Below are positions 54,866-62,048 of a stretch of 64,000 nt of DNA, piece after piece (position 1 is the stretch's first letter; every line of letters starts with the position of its first letter). This DNA is from an uncultured Oscillospiraceae bacterium (GTDB lineage Bacteria; Bacillota; Clostridia; Oscillospirales; Oscillospiraceae). The stretch spans positions 62,001 to 126,000 of the forward strand of contig CANRFA010000004.1 in the NCBI GenBank assembly GCA_947629775.1, given 5' to 3'. Under the pieces are notes generated by a model. The model had not been told where the DNA came from and did not search any database. It was given only the letters and a program-made list of their open reading frames with translations. The translations under genes and the position numbers were made by a program.

Positions 54866-55666
54866 ATGAAAATCATCGTTTGTGTCAAGCAGGTCCCCGA
54901 TACTTCCGGCAAGGTCGCCGTCAACCCCGACGGCACCCTGAACCGGGCCTCCATGGCCACCATCACCAATCCCGATGACCTGAACGCCGTCGAGGCCGCC
55001 CTCACCCTGAAGGAGCAGACCGGCGCCGAAGTCATCGTTGTCTCCATGGGTCCCCCGCCCGCCGAGGGCATGCTCCGCGAGCTGCTGGCCCGAGGCTGCG
55101 ACCGCGCCGTGCTGGTTTCCGGCCGCGAGTTCGGCGGCTCCGATACCTACGCCACCTCCCAGATCCTGGCTGCCGCCATCAACCAGATCGGCGTCGAGAA
55201 GGAAGACGTGGTCTTCTGCGGCCGGCAGGCCATCGACGGCGACACCGCTCAGGTCGGTCCCCAGATCGCCGAGAAGCTGGGTCTGCCCCAGGTCTCCTAC
55301 GCCGCCGAGATCGTCAAGGATGGCGACACCCTGACCATCAAGCGGATGCTGGAGGACGGCTACATGACCATCAAGGTCAAGACCCCCTGCCTCATCACCT
55401 GCATCAAGGAGCTGAATACCCCCCGCTACATGAGCGTCGGCGGCGTGTTCGAAGCCTACTCCAAGCCCTACACGGTCCTGGACTACAACGCCCTCAAGGA
55501 CGATCCCCTCATCGATAAGACCACCATCGGTCTGAGCGGCTCTCCCACGAACATCCTGACCTCCTTCACTCCCCCGCTGAAGGGCGCCGGCATGATGCTG
55601 GAGGGTGCCGACCGCGCCACCTGCGAGAAGCTGGCCGGCATCATGGCCGCCAAGCATATGATCTGA
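54866..55666 (+). CDS. etfB: Electron transfer flavoprotein, beta subunit
   Basis: Forms the EtfAB heterodimer that passes electrons from NADH to Bcd and ferredoxin. The 266-residue protein starts MKIIVCVKQVPDTSGKVAVN, the family opening, and has the NPDDLNAVEAALTLKE, GPPPAEGMLRELLARGCDRA and GRQAIDGDTAQVGPQIAEKL signatures. It lies 18 bases after bcd with AGGAGG before the ATG. Confidence 0.96.
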   Translation: MKIIVCVKQVPDTSGKVAVNPDGTLNRASMATITNPDDLNAVEAALTLKEQTGAEVIVVSMGPPPAEGMLRELLARGCDRAVLVSGREFGGSDTYATSQILAAAINQIGVEKEDVVFCGRQAIDGDTAQVGPQIAEKLGLPQVSYAAEIVKDGDTLTIKRMLEDGYMTIKVKTPCLITCIKELNTPRYMSVGGVFEAYSKPYTVLDYNALKDDPLIDKTTIGLSGSPTNILTSFTPPLKGAGMMLEGADRATCEKLAGIMAAKHMI

Positions 55667-55687
55667 TAGAAGGGAGACAGGAAGAAT

Positions 55688-56827
55688 ATGTCTAACTACG
55701 ATAGTTCCGCCATCCAGGAGTTCAAGGGCGGCGTATGGGTATTCTGCGAGCAGCGTCAGGGCGTCATGATGTCCACCTCCTATGAGCTGATTTCCGAGGG
55801 CCGCCGCCTGGCCAACGAGCTGGGCACGAAGCTGTACGGCCTGCTGCTGGGCTCCAATATCGAGGGCATCGCGAAGGATCTGGGCGGCTACGGCGCCGAC
55901 GGCGTCTATGTCTGCGACCATCCCCTGCTGGAGACCTACACCACCGACGGCTACACCAAGGTCATCTGCGATGTGATCCGGACGTACAAGCCCGAGGTCA
56001 TGCTCATCGGCGCCACCAACATCGGCCGTGACCTGGGTCCCCGCTGCGCGGCCCGCCTGCACACCGGTCTGTGCGCGGACTGCACCCACCTGGATATCGA
56101 CATGGGGATCTACAAGGACTTCCTGCACACCGCCTCCACCCTGCCCGATGCCCGCATCGAGGCCACCGACCACGCCATGGTCATGGGCGAGAAGCACGAT
56201 GTGTCCCGCGACCTGAAGATGACCCGTCCCGCTTTCGGCGGCCACCTGATGGCCTCCATCATCTGCCCCCGCTTCCGTCCCGCCATGGCTACCGTCCGTC
56301 CGGGCGTCATGAAGAAGGCTCCCTTCGATCAGGCCAAGGCCGACGCCTGCGAGATCATTAAGCCCGAGTTCTCCCTCACCGCCGACGACATGCAGACCGA
56401 GGTTGTCGAGGTCGTCAAGGCTGCGAAGAAGCTGGTCGACCTGATCGGCGCTGACGTTGTCGTCTCCGTGGGCCGCGGCATCAGCAAGGACGTGGAAGGC
56501 GGCATCAAGCTCGCCGAAGAGCTGGCCGAGGTTCTCGGCGGCGTAGTCGGCGGCTCCCGCGCCACCATCGACGCGGGCTGGCTGTCCGCGGATCACCAGG
56601 TCGGTCAGACCGGCAAGACCGTGCACCCCAAGATCTACGTGGCCCTGGGCATCTCCGGCGCTATCCAGCACAAGGCCGGCATGCAGGACTCCGAGTGCAT
56701 CATTGCCGTCAACAAGAACGACACCGCTCCCATCTTCGAGATCGCCGACTACGGCATCTGCGGCGACCTGTTCAAGGTCACCCCGCTGCTGATCGAGGCC
56801 ATCAAGGCTGCCAAGGCCGCGAAGTAA
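55688..56827 (+). CDS. etfA: Electron transfer flavoprotein, alpha subunit
   Basis: FAD-binding partner of EtfB. The 379-residue protein has an N-terminal domain (GVWVFCEQRQG) and the C-terminal FAD domain with VVSVGRGISKDVEGGIKLAE, GGVVGGSRATIDAGWL, QVGQTGKTVHPKIYVALGIS, IQHKAGMQDSECIIAVN and NDTAPIFEIADYGICGDLFK. It follows etfB by 21 bases and ends the operon at a strong terminator. Confidence 0.96.
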   Translation: MSNYDSSAIQEFKGGVWVFCEQRQGVMMSTSYELISEGRRLANELGTKLYGLLLGSNIEGIAKDLGGYGADGVYVCDHPLLETYTTDGYTKVICDVIRTYKPEVMLIGATNIGRDLGPRCAARLHTGLCADCTHLDIDMGIYKDFLHTASTLPDARIEATDHAMVMGEKHDVSRDLKMTRPAFGGHLMASIICPRFRPAMATVRPGVMKKAPFDQAKADACEIIKPEFSLTADDMQTEVVEVVKAAKKLVDLIGADVVVSVGRGISKDVEGGIKLAEELAEVLGGVVGGSRATIDAGWLSADHQVGQTGKTVHPKIYVALGISGAIQHKAGMQDSECIIAVNKNDTAPIFEIADYGICGDLFKVTPLLIEAIKAAKAAK

Positions 56828-56850
56828 GAGTTTCCCGTTTCGGGTTTTCT

Positions 56851-56884
56851 GCCCCGCTTCCGAGAAATCGGAAGCGGGGCTTTT
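56851..56884 (+). terminator. Intrinsic terminator of bcd-etfBA
   Basis: GCCCCGCTTCCGA, loop GAAA, TCGGAAGCGGGGC, then TTTT. It is a perfect 13-bp stem. Confidence 0.9.
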
Positions 56885-56904
56885 CGCGCTCCGGGGCGGA
56901 GAGG

Positions 56905-56932
56905 CACCAGCGTTCCGGGAGAAGCATAGGCT
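56905..56932 (+). promoter_or_regulatory. Sigma-K-like promoter of dpaA-dpaB
   Basis: CACC (56905-56908), a 15-base spacer and GCATAGGCT (56924-56932) resemble the sigma-K pattern (AC near -35, then CATAnnnT). It lies 30 bases before dpaA. The homologous spoVF operon of Bacillus subtilis is sigma-K-controlled. No sigma-A promoter is visible here. Confidence 0.5.
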
Positions 56933-56961
56933 GAGACAGCACGGAACCTGGAGGGATCGCG

Positions 56962-57831
56962 ATGAAACGGGAAATGAACATCTGGCTCGCCGGAGGGGAT
57001 CTGCGCCAGGCCAGGCTGGCCCGGCTGCTGGCGGAGGACGGACACACGGTACACGGATTTGCGCTGGAAGGGGCCGAGGAACCCCTGCTGCTGCAGGAGA
57101 CGGACATGAAACGCGCCGGCCTGGCGGACTGCGTGATCCTGCCTCTGCCGGTCTCGGACGGGGCGGGGATGCTGAACGCGCCCCTGTCTTCCGGCGAACA
57201 TCCCCTGACCGAAGTGCTGGACTGCCTGAAACCGGGGCAGTTTCTGTGCGGTGGGCGGCCCGGGGAGGACGCCCTTCGCCTGGCCCGGGAGCGGGGCCTT
57301 ACGCTGCGGGACTACTTTGCCCGGGAGGAACTGGCCATCGCCAATGCGGTTCCTACCGCGGAGGGGGCGGTGCAGCTGGCCATGGAGCATCTGCCCATCA
57401 CCATTCATGGGGCCCGGGTCCTGATTTGCGGCTTCGGCCGGGTGGGCCGGGCCACCGCCCAGCGCTTCGGGGCCCTGGGGGCGAAAGTCAGCGTGGCGGC
57501 CCGCAGTTACGGGCAGCTGGCCTGGGCCCAGGCCATGGGGTTCGGGGCGGAGGAACTGAGCCGCATGTCCGGCTGGCTGTGCGGCTATGACCTGATTGTC
57601 AATACGATCCCCGCTCGTGTTCTGGGCAGAGCGGAGCTGGAGGACCTGAAGGAGGACTGCCTGATCCTGGACCTGGCCTCGAAGCCCGGCGGCGTCGACC
57701 TGGCGGCGGCGGGGGATCTGGGGCGGACAGTCATCTGGGCGCTGTCCCTGCCGGGCAAGGTGGCTCCGGTGACGGCGGGCGCCGCCATCCGCAGTACCAT
57801 CTGCAATATGCTCCGCGAACTGGGCGATTAG
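56962..57831 (+). CDS. dpaA: Dipicolinate synthase subunit A
   Basis: Makes dipicolinic acid, the spore-core solute, with DpaB in the mother cell. The 289 residues show an N-terminal half (WLAGGDLRQARLARLLAEDG), a conserved VPTAEGAVQLAMEHLP linker and a Rossmann NAD(P) domain (VLICGFGRVGRATAQRFGALGA). The end is LDLASKPGGVD to PGKVAPVTAG. GGAGGG precedes ATG 56962, and dpaB follows after 21 bases. It indicates an endospore former. Confidence 0.93.
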   Translation: MKREMNIWLAGGDLRQARLARLLAEDGHTVHGFALEGAEEPLLLQETDMKRAGLADCVILPLPVSDGAGMLNAPLSSGEHPLTEVLDCLKPGQFLCGGRPGEDALRLARERGLTLRDYFAREELAIANAVPTAEGAVQLAMEHLPITIHGARVLICGFGRVGRATAQRFGALGAKVSVAARSYGQLAWAQAMGFGAEELSRMSGWLCGYDLIVNTIPARVLGRAELEDLKEDCLILDLASKPGGVDLAAAGDLGRTVIWALSLPGKVAPVTAGAAIRSTICNMLRELGD

Positions 57832-57852
57832 CCCGGGAAAGGGAGGTTTCTT

Positions 57853-58428
57853 TTGGAAAACGCAACGATCGGATTCGCGGTCTGCGGATCGTTCTGTACC
57901 CACGCCCGCGCCATGGAGGCCCTGGAACGGGTGCGGGCCCGGTGGCGCAATGTGGTACCCATCGTCTCCGAGACGGTGGCCTCCACGGATACCCGTTTCG
58001 GCCATGCCCACGACCTGATGCGGGAAATGGAACGCATCTGTGACCATCGGGTGATCGCCTCCATCAAGGAGGCGGAGCCCATCGGGCCGAAGAAGCTGCT
58101 GGATCTGCTGATTGTCTGCCCCTGTACGGGCAATACCCTGGGTAAGCTGGCCGGGGGCATCACGGATACCTGCGTCACCATGGCCGCCAAGGCCCATCTG
58201 CGCAATGGCAGACCGCTGCTGCTCGCTCCTTCCACGAACGACGGACTGGCTGCCTCCGCCGCCAGCATCGGAGCGCTGCTGTCCCGAAAGTACATCTACT
58301 TTGTGCCCTTCGGGCAGGACGATCCGGAACGGAAGCCGGCCTCGCTGGTGGCGGATTTCCACCTGGTGCCCGAGGCGGCCCAGGCCGCTCTGGAGGGCAG
58401 ACAGCTGCAGCCTCTGCTGCTGCACTGA
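57853..58428 (+). CDS. dpaB: Dipicolinate synthase subunit B
   Basis: Flavoprotein-fold partner of DpaA. The 191-residue protein starts (TTG, with GGGAGG upstream) MENATIGFAVCGSFCTHARA, typical of SpoVFB, and carries the FMN-type motif VCPCTGNTLGKLAGGITDTC and the closing FVPFGQDDPERKP. It is the second and last gene of the unit, which ends at a terminator. Confidence 0.93.
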   Translation: MENATIGFAVCGSFCTHARAMEALERVRARWRNVVPIVSETVASTDTRFGHAHDLMREMERICDHRVIASIKEAEPIGPKKLLDLLIVCPCTGNTLGKLAGGITDTCVTMAAKAHLRNGRPLLLAPSTNDGLAASAASIGALLSRKYIYFVPFGQDDPERKPASLVADFHLVPEAAQAALEGRQLQPLLLH

Positions 58429-58433
58429 ACGAA

Positions 58434-58464
58434 AAGGGGACCGCCTGAGGGCGGTCCCCTTCTG
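58434..58464 (+). terminator. Intrinsic terminator of dpaA-dpaB
   Basis: GGGGACCGCC, loop TGAG, GGCGGTCCCC, then TTCT. The region 58465-58594 before tsaD on the other strand contains several TTTTCCACA-type runs but no gene. Confidence 0.8.
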
Positions 58465-58594
58465 TGTCCTGAACAGTTAGAGGTTTATTTCAAATCGGGC
58501 GAAGTTATCCACAGAGTTTTCCACATTGTGCACAAAGTTTTCCACAGCCTGTGGAAAGCTGGACAGAATGCCAGATGGGAAGCGGATGATTCTG

Positions 58595-59605
58595 TCAGCC
58601 GAGGGAAATGTCCCGGGTGGCGAAGGCGTTGAGATCCGTGCCCGCTCTGCGCCCGGCCAGATACTCGTAATAGCCCTGGCTGCCGATCATGGCGGCGTTG
58701 TCGCCGCACCAGGTCAGCTCCGGCAGGAAGAGCCGGTCCCCGCTGGCCTGGCAGGCTTTCACCAGGTCGGCCCGGATGCGCCGGTTGGCGGCTACGCCTC
58801 CCGCGACGGCTACCTTGCCATAGCCCATCTGACGGGCGGCCTCCATGGTGCGGGGGACCAGGGTGTCGCTGACGGCCCGGCCGAAGCTGGCGGCGAAGGA
58901 GGGGAGATCCAGCTGCTCTCCCTTCTGCTGCGCGTTGTGGATCAGGTTGAGGCAGGCGGTCTTGAGGCCGGAGAAGGACATGTCCAGGTCCGCGCCGTGG
59001 ACGTGGGCCCGGGGCAGCTCGTAGCGGGTGTCGTCTCCCCCCTCGCTCAGCCGGTCCATGGGTCCGCCTCCCGGGTACCCGATGCCCAGTACCCGGGCCA
59101 CCTTGTCAAAGCACTCTCCGGCGGCGTCGTCCCGGGTGCCGCCCAGGATGGACATCTCCGTATAGGAGCGCACGTCCACGATGGCGCTGGTGCCCCCCGA
59201 GACACACAGACAGACGAAGGGCGGCTCCAGGTCCGGATGGGTGATGTAGTTGGCGGCGATGTGGCCCCGAACGTGGTGAACGGGGATCAGGGGCAGGTCC
59301 AGGGCCAGGGCGGCCCCCTTGGCGAAGTTGACCCCCACCAGCACCGCTCCGATGAGTCCCGGAGCGTAGGTGACGGCGATGGCTTCCAGGTCCTTCTTTG
59401 CCAGACCGGAGCGCTCCAGCGCCAGGTCCGCCAGGCCGGAGACCGCTTCCACATGCTTGCGGGAGGCGATTTCCGGAACCACGCCTCCGTAGATGGTATG
59501 CATTTCAATCTGCGAGGATACGCAGCTGGACAGAACGGTGCGTCCGTCCCGGACCACGGCGGCGGCGGTATCGTCACAGGAGGATTCAATGGCCAGTATG
59601 TTCAT
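58595..59605 (-). CDS. tsaD: tRNA N6-adenosine threonylcarbamoyltransferase
   Basis: Transfers the threonylcarbamoyl group to A37 of ANN-decoding tRNAs. The 336-residue protein has the ASKHA-fold opening MNILAIESSCDDTAAAVV, VPEIASRKHVE, the metal-binding HHVRGHIAA, CLCVSGGTSAI and DMSFSGLKTA. The start at 59605 is chosen on GGAGG and the standard N terminus. Its ATG overlaps the stop of the preceding acetyltransferase gene (ATGA). The partner genes tsaB and tsaE are not next to it. Confidence 0.96.
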   Translation of the reverse strand: MNILAIESSCDDTAAAVVRDGRTVLSSCVSSQIEMHTIYGGVVPEIASRKHVEAVSGLADLALERSGLAKKDLEAIAVTYAPGLIGAVLVGVNFAKGAALALDLPLIPVHHVRGHIAANYITHPDLEPPFVCLCVSGGTSAIVDVRSYTEMSILGGTRDDAAGECFDKVARVLGIGYPGGGPMDRLSEGGDDTRYELPRAHVHGADLDMSFSGLKTACLNLIHNAQQKGEQLDLPSFAASFGRAVSDTLVPRTMEAARQMGYGKVAVAGGVAANRRIRADLVKACQASGDRLFLPELTWCGDNAAMIGSQGYYEYLAGRRAGTDLNAFATRDISLG

Positions 59606-60162
59606 GGGTTTCCCTCCAGAAAGCGCAGGTGATGCTCCACAAAGGACCTTCCGGGGCCTCCCAGGTAGAGATTCCGGTAGGCGGTCCTGAGATCCGGTCC
59701 GCTCCCCAGAGCGAGAATCCGGTAATGGACGGTATACAGAATGACGTTGAAGCCCGCGTCCGCAAAGCCCACACGGTGGTAGAAGGCCAGACGCCTCTCC
59801 TGCAGACGGCGCTCGGCCGGATCGCCGGACCCGGGGGCCTCCGCCTCCACCAGAATGGGAATGTCCGGCAGGTAGGAAGGAGCCAGTTCCCGGAGCAGGC
59901 AGGCGCCCAGTCCCTCTCCCCGCCGGTCTTCCCGGGTGACCAGATAGTCCAGAAGGGCGCAGGAACGGTCCGGACTGCGCCAGATCAGGGCCCAGCTCAG
60001 GTCCTCGTCGCATTCCGAGAGGGCCAGGACATCGTAGACCCCCTGTTTCAGGAGGGCGTCCATGGCGAGGAAGGGCTTGAGCTCCGTGGGCGGGAAGGCA
60101 TGGCGGAGCACCGTCCGGTGGAGCTGCTTCAGTTCAGCCCGGGTCAGCTGTCTCAGATGCAT
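59602..60162 (-). CDS. GNAT-family N-acetyltransferase
   Basis: The 186-residue protein contains the GNAT acetyl-CoA-binding motif REDRRGEGLGACLLREL near its middle and the later FYHRVGFADAG motif B. The substrate is unknown. It overlaps rimI by 29 bases upstream and tsaD by four downstream, so the three genes form a tight operon. Confidence 0.8.
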   Translation of the reverse strand: MHLRQLTRAELKQLHRTVLRHAFPPTELKPFLAMDALLKQGVYDVLALSECDEDLSWALIWRSPDRSCALLDYLVTREDRRGEGLGACLLRELAPSYLPDIPILVEAEAPGSGDPAERRLQERRLAFYHRVGFADAGFNVILYTVHYRILALGSGPDLRTAYRNLYLGGPGRSFVEHHLRFLEGNP

Positions 60163-60604
60163 GGCGAAACTCCCTTGTGAGGATCAGAGCGTCCTCCTTC
60201 GGACGCTCGTAGTAATTTTTCCGCAGGCCGGCCCGCTGGAACCCGAACTTTTCGTAGAGGGCGATGGCGGGGGCGTTGGAGGAGCGCACTTCCAGCGAGA
60301 GAAAGGCCAGATGGACCTCCGCGAAGCGGCAGAAGACGTCCAGCAGCGCAGAGGCCACCCCGTGCCGCCGGGCATCCCGGGTTACGGCGATGTTGTCGAT
60401 ATACCCCTCGTCCAGAATCGCATGGAGGCCGGCGTAGCCGAGAAGGTTGCCTTCTCCATCGTCCGCCACGATGAAGGAGGCCTGGGGATCAAAGAGGGCG
60501 TCCTCCAGCAGCCGCTCGGACCAGGGCATGGAGAAGCACTCCCGCTCCAGGGCGGCGATCTGGGGAATGTGCCCCCGGTCCATGGGGACGATCTCGTAAT
60601 ACAT
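60134..60604 (-). CDS. rimI: Ribosomal-protein-alanine N-acetyltransferase (RimI)
   Basis: Acetylates the N-terminal alanine of S18 in E. coli. The 156-residue GNAT protein starts MYYEIVPMDRGHIPQIAALE and has the motif-A stretch NIAVTRDARRHGVASALLD, LEVRSSNAPAIALYEKFGFQ and the ending RKNYYERPKEDALIL, all RimI-like. ATG 60604 has GGGAGG upstream. The common rimI-tsaD neighbourhood supports the name. Confidence 0.9.
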   Translation of the reverse strand: MYYEIVPMDRGHIPQIAALERECFSMPWSERLLEDALFDPQASFIVADDGEGNLLGYAGLHAILDEGYIDNIAVTRDARRHGVASALLDVFCRFAEVHLAFLSLEVRSSNAPAIALYEKFGFQRAGLRKNYYERPKEDALILTREFRHASETADPG

Positions 60605-60631
60605 GGAATCCCTCCCGGAAGAGTTTCCTGT

Positions 60632-60660
60632 ATCATACACGAAAAACCCCGCCCTGTAAA
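60632..60660 (-). promoter_or_regulatory. Promoter of rimI-GNAT-tsaD, inside a terminator loop
   Basis: On the minus strand: TTTACA (60655-60660), a 17-base spacer and TATGAT (60632-60637). The -35 lies in the loop of the terminator at 60642-60671. Confidence 0.65.
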
Positions 60661-60671
60661 GCGGGGCGGGG
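60642..60671 (-). terminator. Intrinsic terminator overlapping the rimI promoter
   Basis: On the minus strand CCCCGCC, an 11-base loop, GGCGGGG, then TTTTT. It ends transcripts from the gene at 60778-61395 and shares bases with the next promoter. Confidence 0.7.
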
Positions 60672-60777
60672 GGACGATGAGCGATTCCTTCGGACGGGAG
60701 ATCCCTGGAAGAGCGCTGTTCCGGCACTGACGGAGCGAAATCCGGGTCAGATAACGCGTCTGGAACTCTCCGGAGAT

Positions 60778-61395
60778 TCAGAGCGTTCCCAATACCGCCC
60801 GCCGGGCCAGGCGGCCGAAGTGCCGGGTGGTGCCCCAGACGCACTGCCGGCAGGTGAGCGGCATCGGATAGAGATCTTCTTCCCAGTCTCCCTGGGGACG
60901 GGCGGGTCCTTCCTGGAGAACGAAGGAACTCAAGGCCTGTTCCAGAGCAGAAACCGCAGGGCGCAGGGGCAGAGCGATACCCGGCAGAGCGAGTTTCTCC
61001 AGAATCTCCAGGGCGAAAGAGGCGCAGGTGTGAGTCCGGGGCATGCGGGGACGATACCCGGCCAGGGAGGCCAGAGCGGCCGGGGTGTGGTAGAGCCAGT
61101 CCTCCCGCTCCGACCAGTACCGGTTCAGGGTTTCATCCAGGCTCCGGGCGGCCTCCTCGGACAGGGGGAGGCGGCAGATCTTCCAGCGGGCGCCCTGATA
61201 GCGCAGAGAGGACTCCCGCACCAGGCCGCCCCAGAGGGGCGCACAGCGGTGGTGGCGGGCGAAGGACCACAGGGTTTCCAGGTTTGGGTCCAGCGAGAGG
61301 GAGACGTGATTCCAGGGATGACCGGTGGCCAGGCGGATGAGGCGGCCCATGCCGGTGGGAGTGGCGGAGAAGACGACGTAGAGAAAGCGGTTCAT
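60778..61395 (-). CDS. Putative permuted papain-fold (NlpC/P60-like) hydrolase
   Basis: The 205-residue protein starts MNRFLYVVFSATPTGMGRLI and continues RLATGHPWNHVSLSLD. The His (H30) in the early WNHVSL strand and the Cys (C124) in HTCASFALEIL come in the order His then Cys, as in permuted YiiX/DUF830-type cysteine hydrolases. No signal peptide is seen. The substrate is unknown; amide or lipid-ester bonds are typical of the fold. It follows the membrane-protein gene by 21 bases, with GGGAGG before the ATG. Confidence 0.65.
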   Translation of the reverse strand: MNRFLYVVFSATPTGMGRLIRLATGHPWNHVSLSLDPNLETLWSFARHHRCAPLWGGLVRESSLRYQGARWKICRLPLSEEAARSLDETLNRYWSEREDWLYHTPAALASLAGYRPRMPRTHTCASFALEILEKLALPGIALPLRPAVSALEQALSSFVLQEGPARPQGDWEEDLYPMPLTCRQCVWGTTRHFGRLARRAVLGTL

Positions 61396-61416
61396 GGATC
61401 CTCCCGGAGAGCATGT

Positions 61417-61944
61417 TCAGGTGCCGGAAGCCCGTCCACGCCAGAGCAGGACAAGTCCGGCCCCGAGGATGGTGAGAGCGGCCAGATCCAGAGGTTCCAG
61501 ATGCCAGACCGGGACGCCGCCCAGAACCTTCAGACCCAGATAGACGGCAAGCATCAGTCCTGTCCCGATGGCCCCCAGAACACGGGGACGGAGTGCGGGA
61601 ACCGTCATCCAGCCCAAGGCGCAGCCGGCGGCCGGGGCGATGCACAGGCAGAGCAGCAGGCCGCCCCCTATCGAGGCCCAGCCGCTGCCCAGGAGCAGAA
61701 TCCCAGTGCCCAGAGCGGCCAGAGCGAACAGCAGGGCCAGAGGCAGCCAGCGCAGCCACCGGAAGCGGGTCAGGCCGCAGAGCAGAGCCTGGGCGCAGAA
61801 GACGGGCAGGGCCGGCAGGCAGAAGATCAGGGAAATCCGCCAGTGTACGAGGGACAGGGGAGCATCCCAGAGGAGAATCAGGGAAAACAGAGCGATGGAG
61901 AGCGCAAAGGTCAGCAGAAGACCGCGCCGACTGAGCCGTAACAT
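61417..61944 (-). CDS. Hypothetical membrane protein
   Basis: The 175-residue protein is almost entirely hydrophobic, with about six membrane segments (for example LLLTFALSIALFSLILLW and LPLALLFALAALGTGILLLG). I recognise no family or catalytic motif. GGGGGAAG precedes ATG 61944. It shares a promoter and probably a transcript with the papain-like hydrolase gene, so the two may work together. Confidence 0.7.
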   Translation of the reverse strand: MLRLSRRGLLLTFALSIALFSLILLWDAPLSLVHWRISLIFCLPALPVFCAQALLCGLTRFRWLRWLPLALLFALAALGTGILLLGSGWASIGGGLLLCLCIAPAAGCALGWMTVPALRPRVLGAIGTGLMLAVYLGLKVLGGVPVWHLEPLDLAALTILGAGLVLLWRGRASGT

Positions 61945-61979
61945 GAAACTTCCCCCTTCCGGTTCGGTTTTGTGAGCCA

Positions 61980-62009
61980 AGGATACCGAAAACAGGAGGG
62001 GGAAGTCAA
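61980..62009 (-). promoter_or_regulatory. Promoter of the membrane protein-hydrolase unit
   Basis: On the minus strand: TTGACT (62004-62009), an 18-base spacer and TATCCT (61980-61985). Confidence 0.55.
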
Positions 62010-62048
62010 GGGAATCCGGACAGTCGGTCCGTCCGGGGATATGATCGG

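Noticed and set aside
58490..58570. TTTTCCACA-type runs as DnaA boxes or an origin
   Set aside because: A few TTATCCACA/TTTTCCACA-like matches lie together, but there is no AT-rich unwinding region and neither dnaA nor dnaN is nearby; too little to call an origin.
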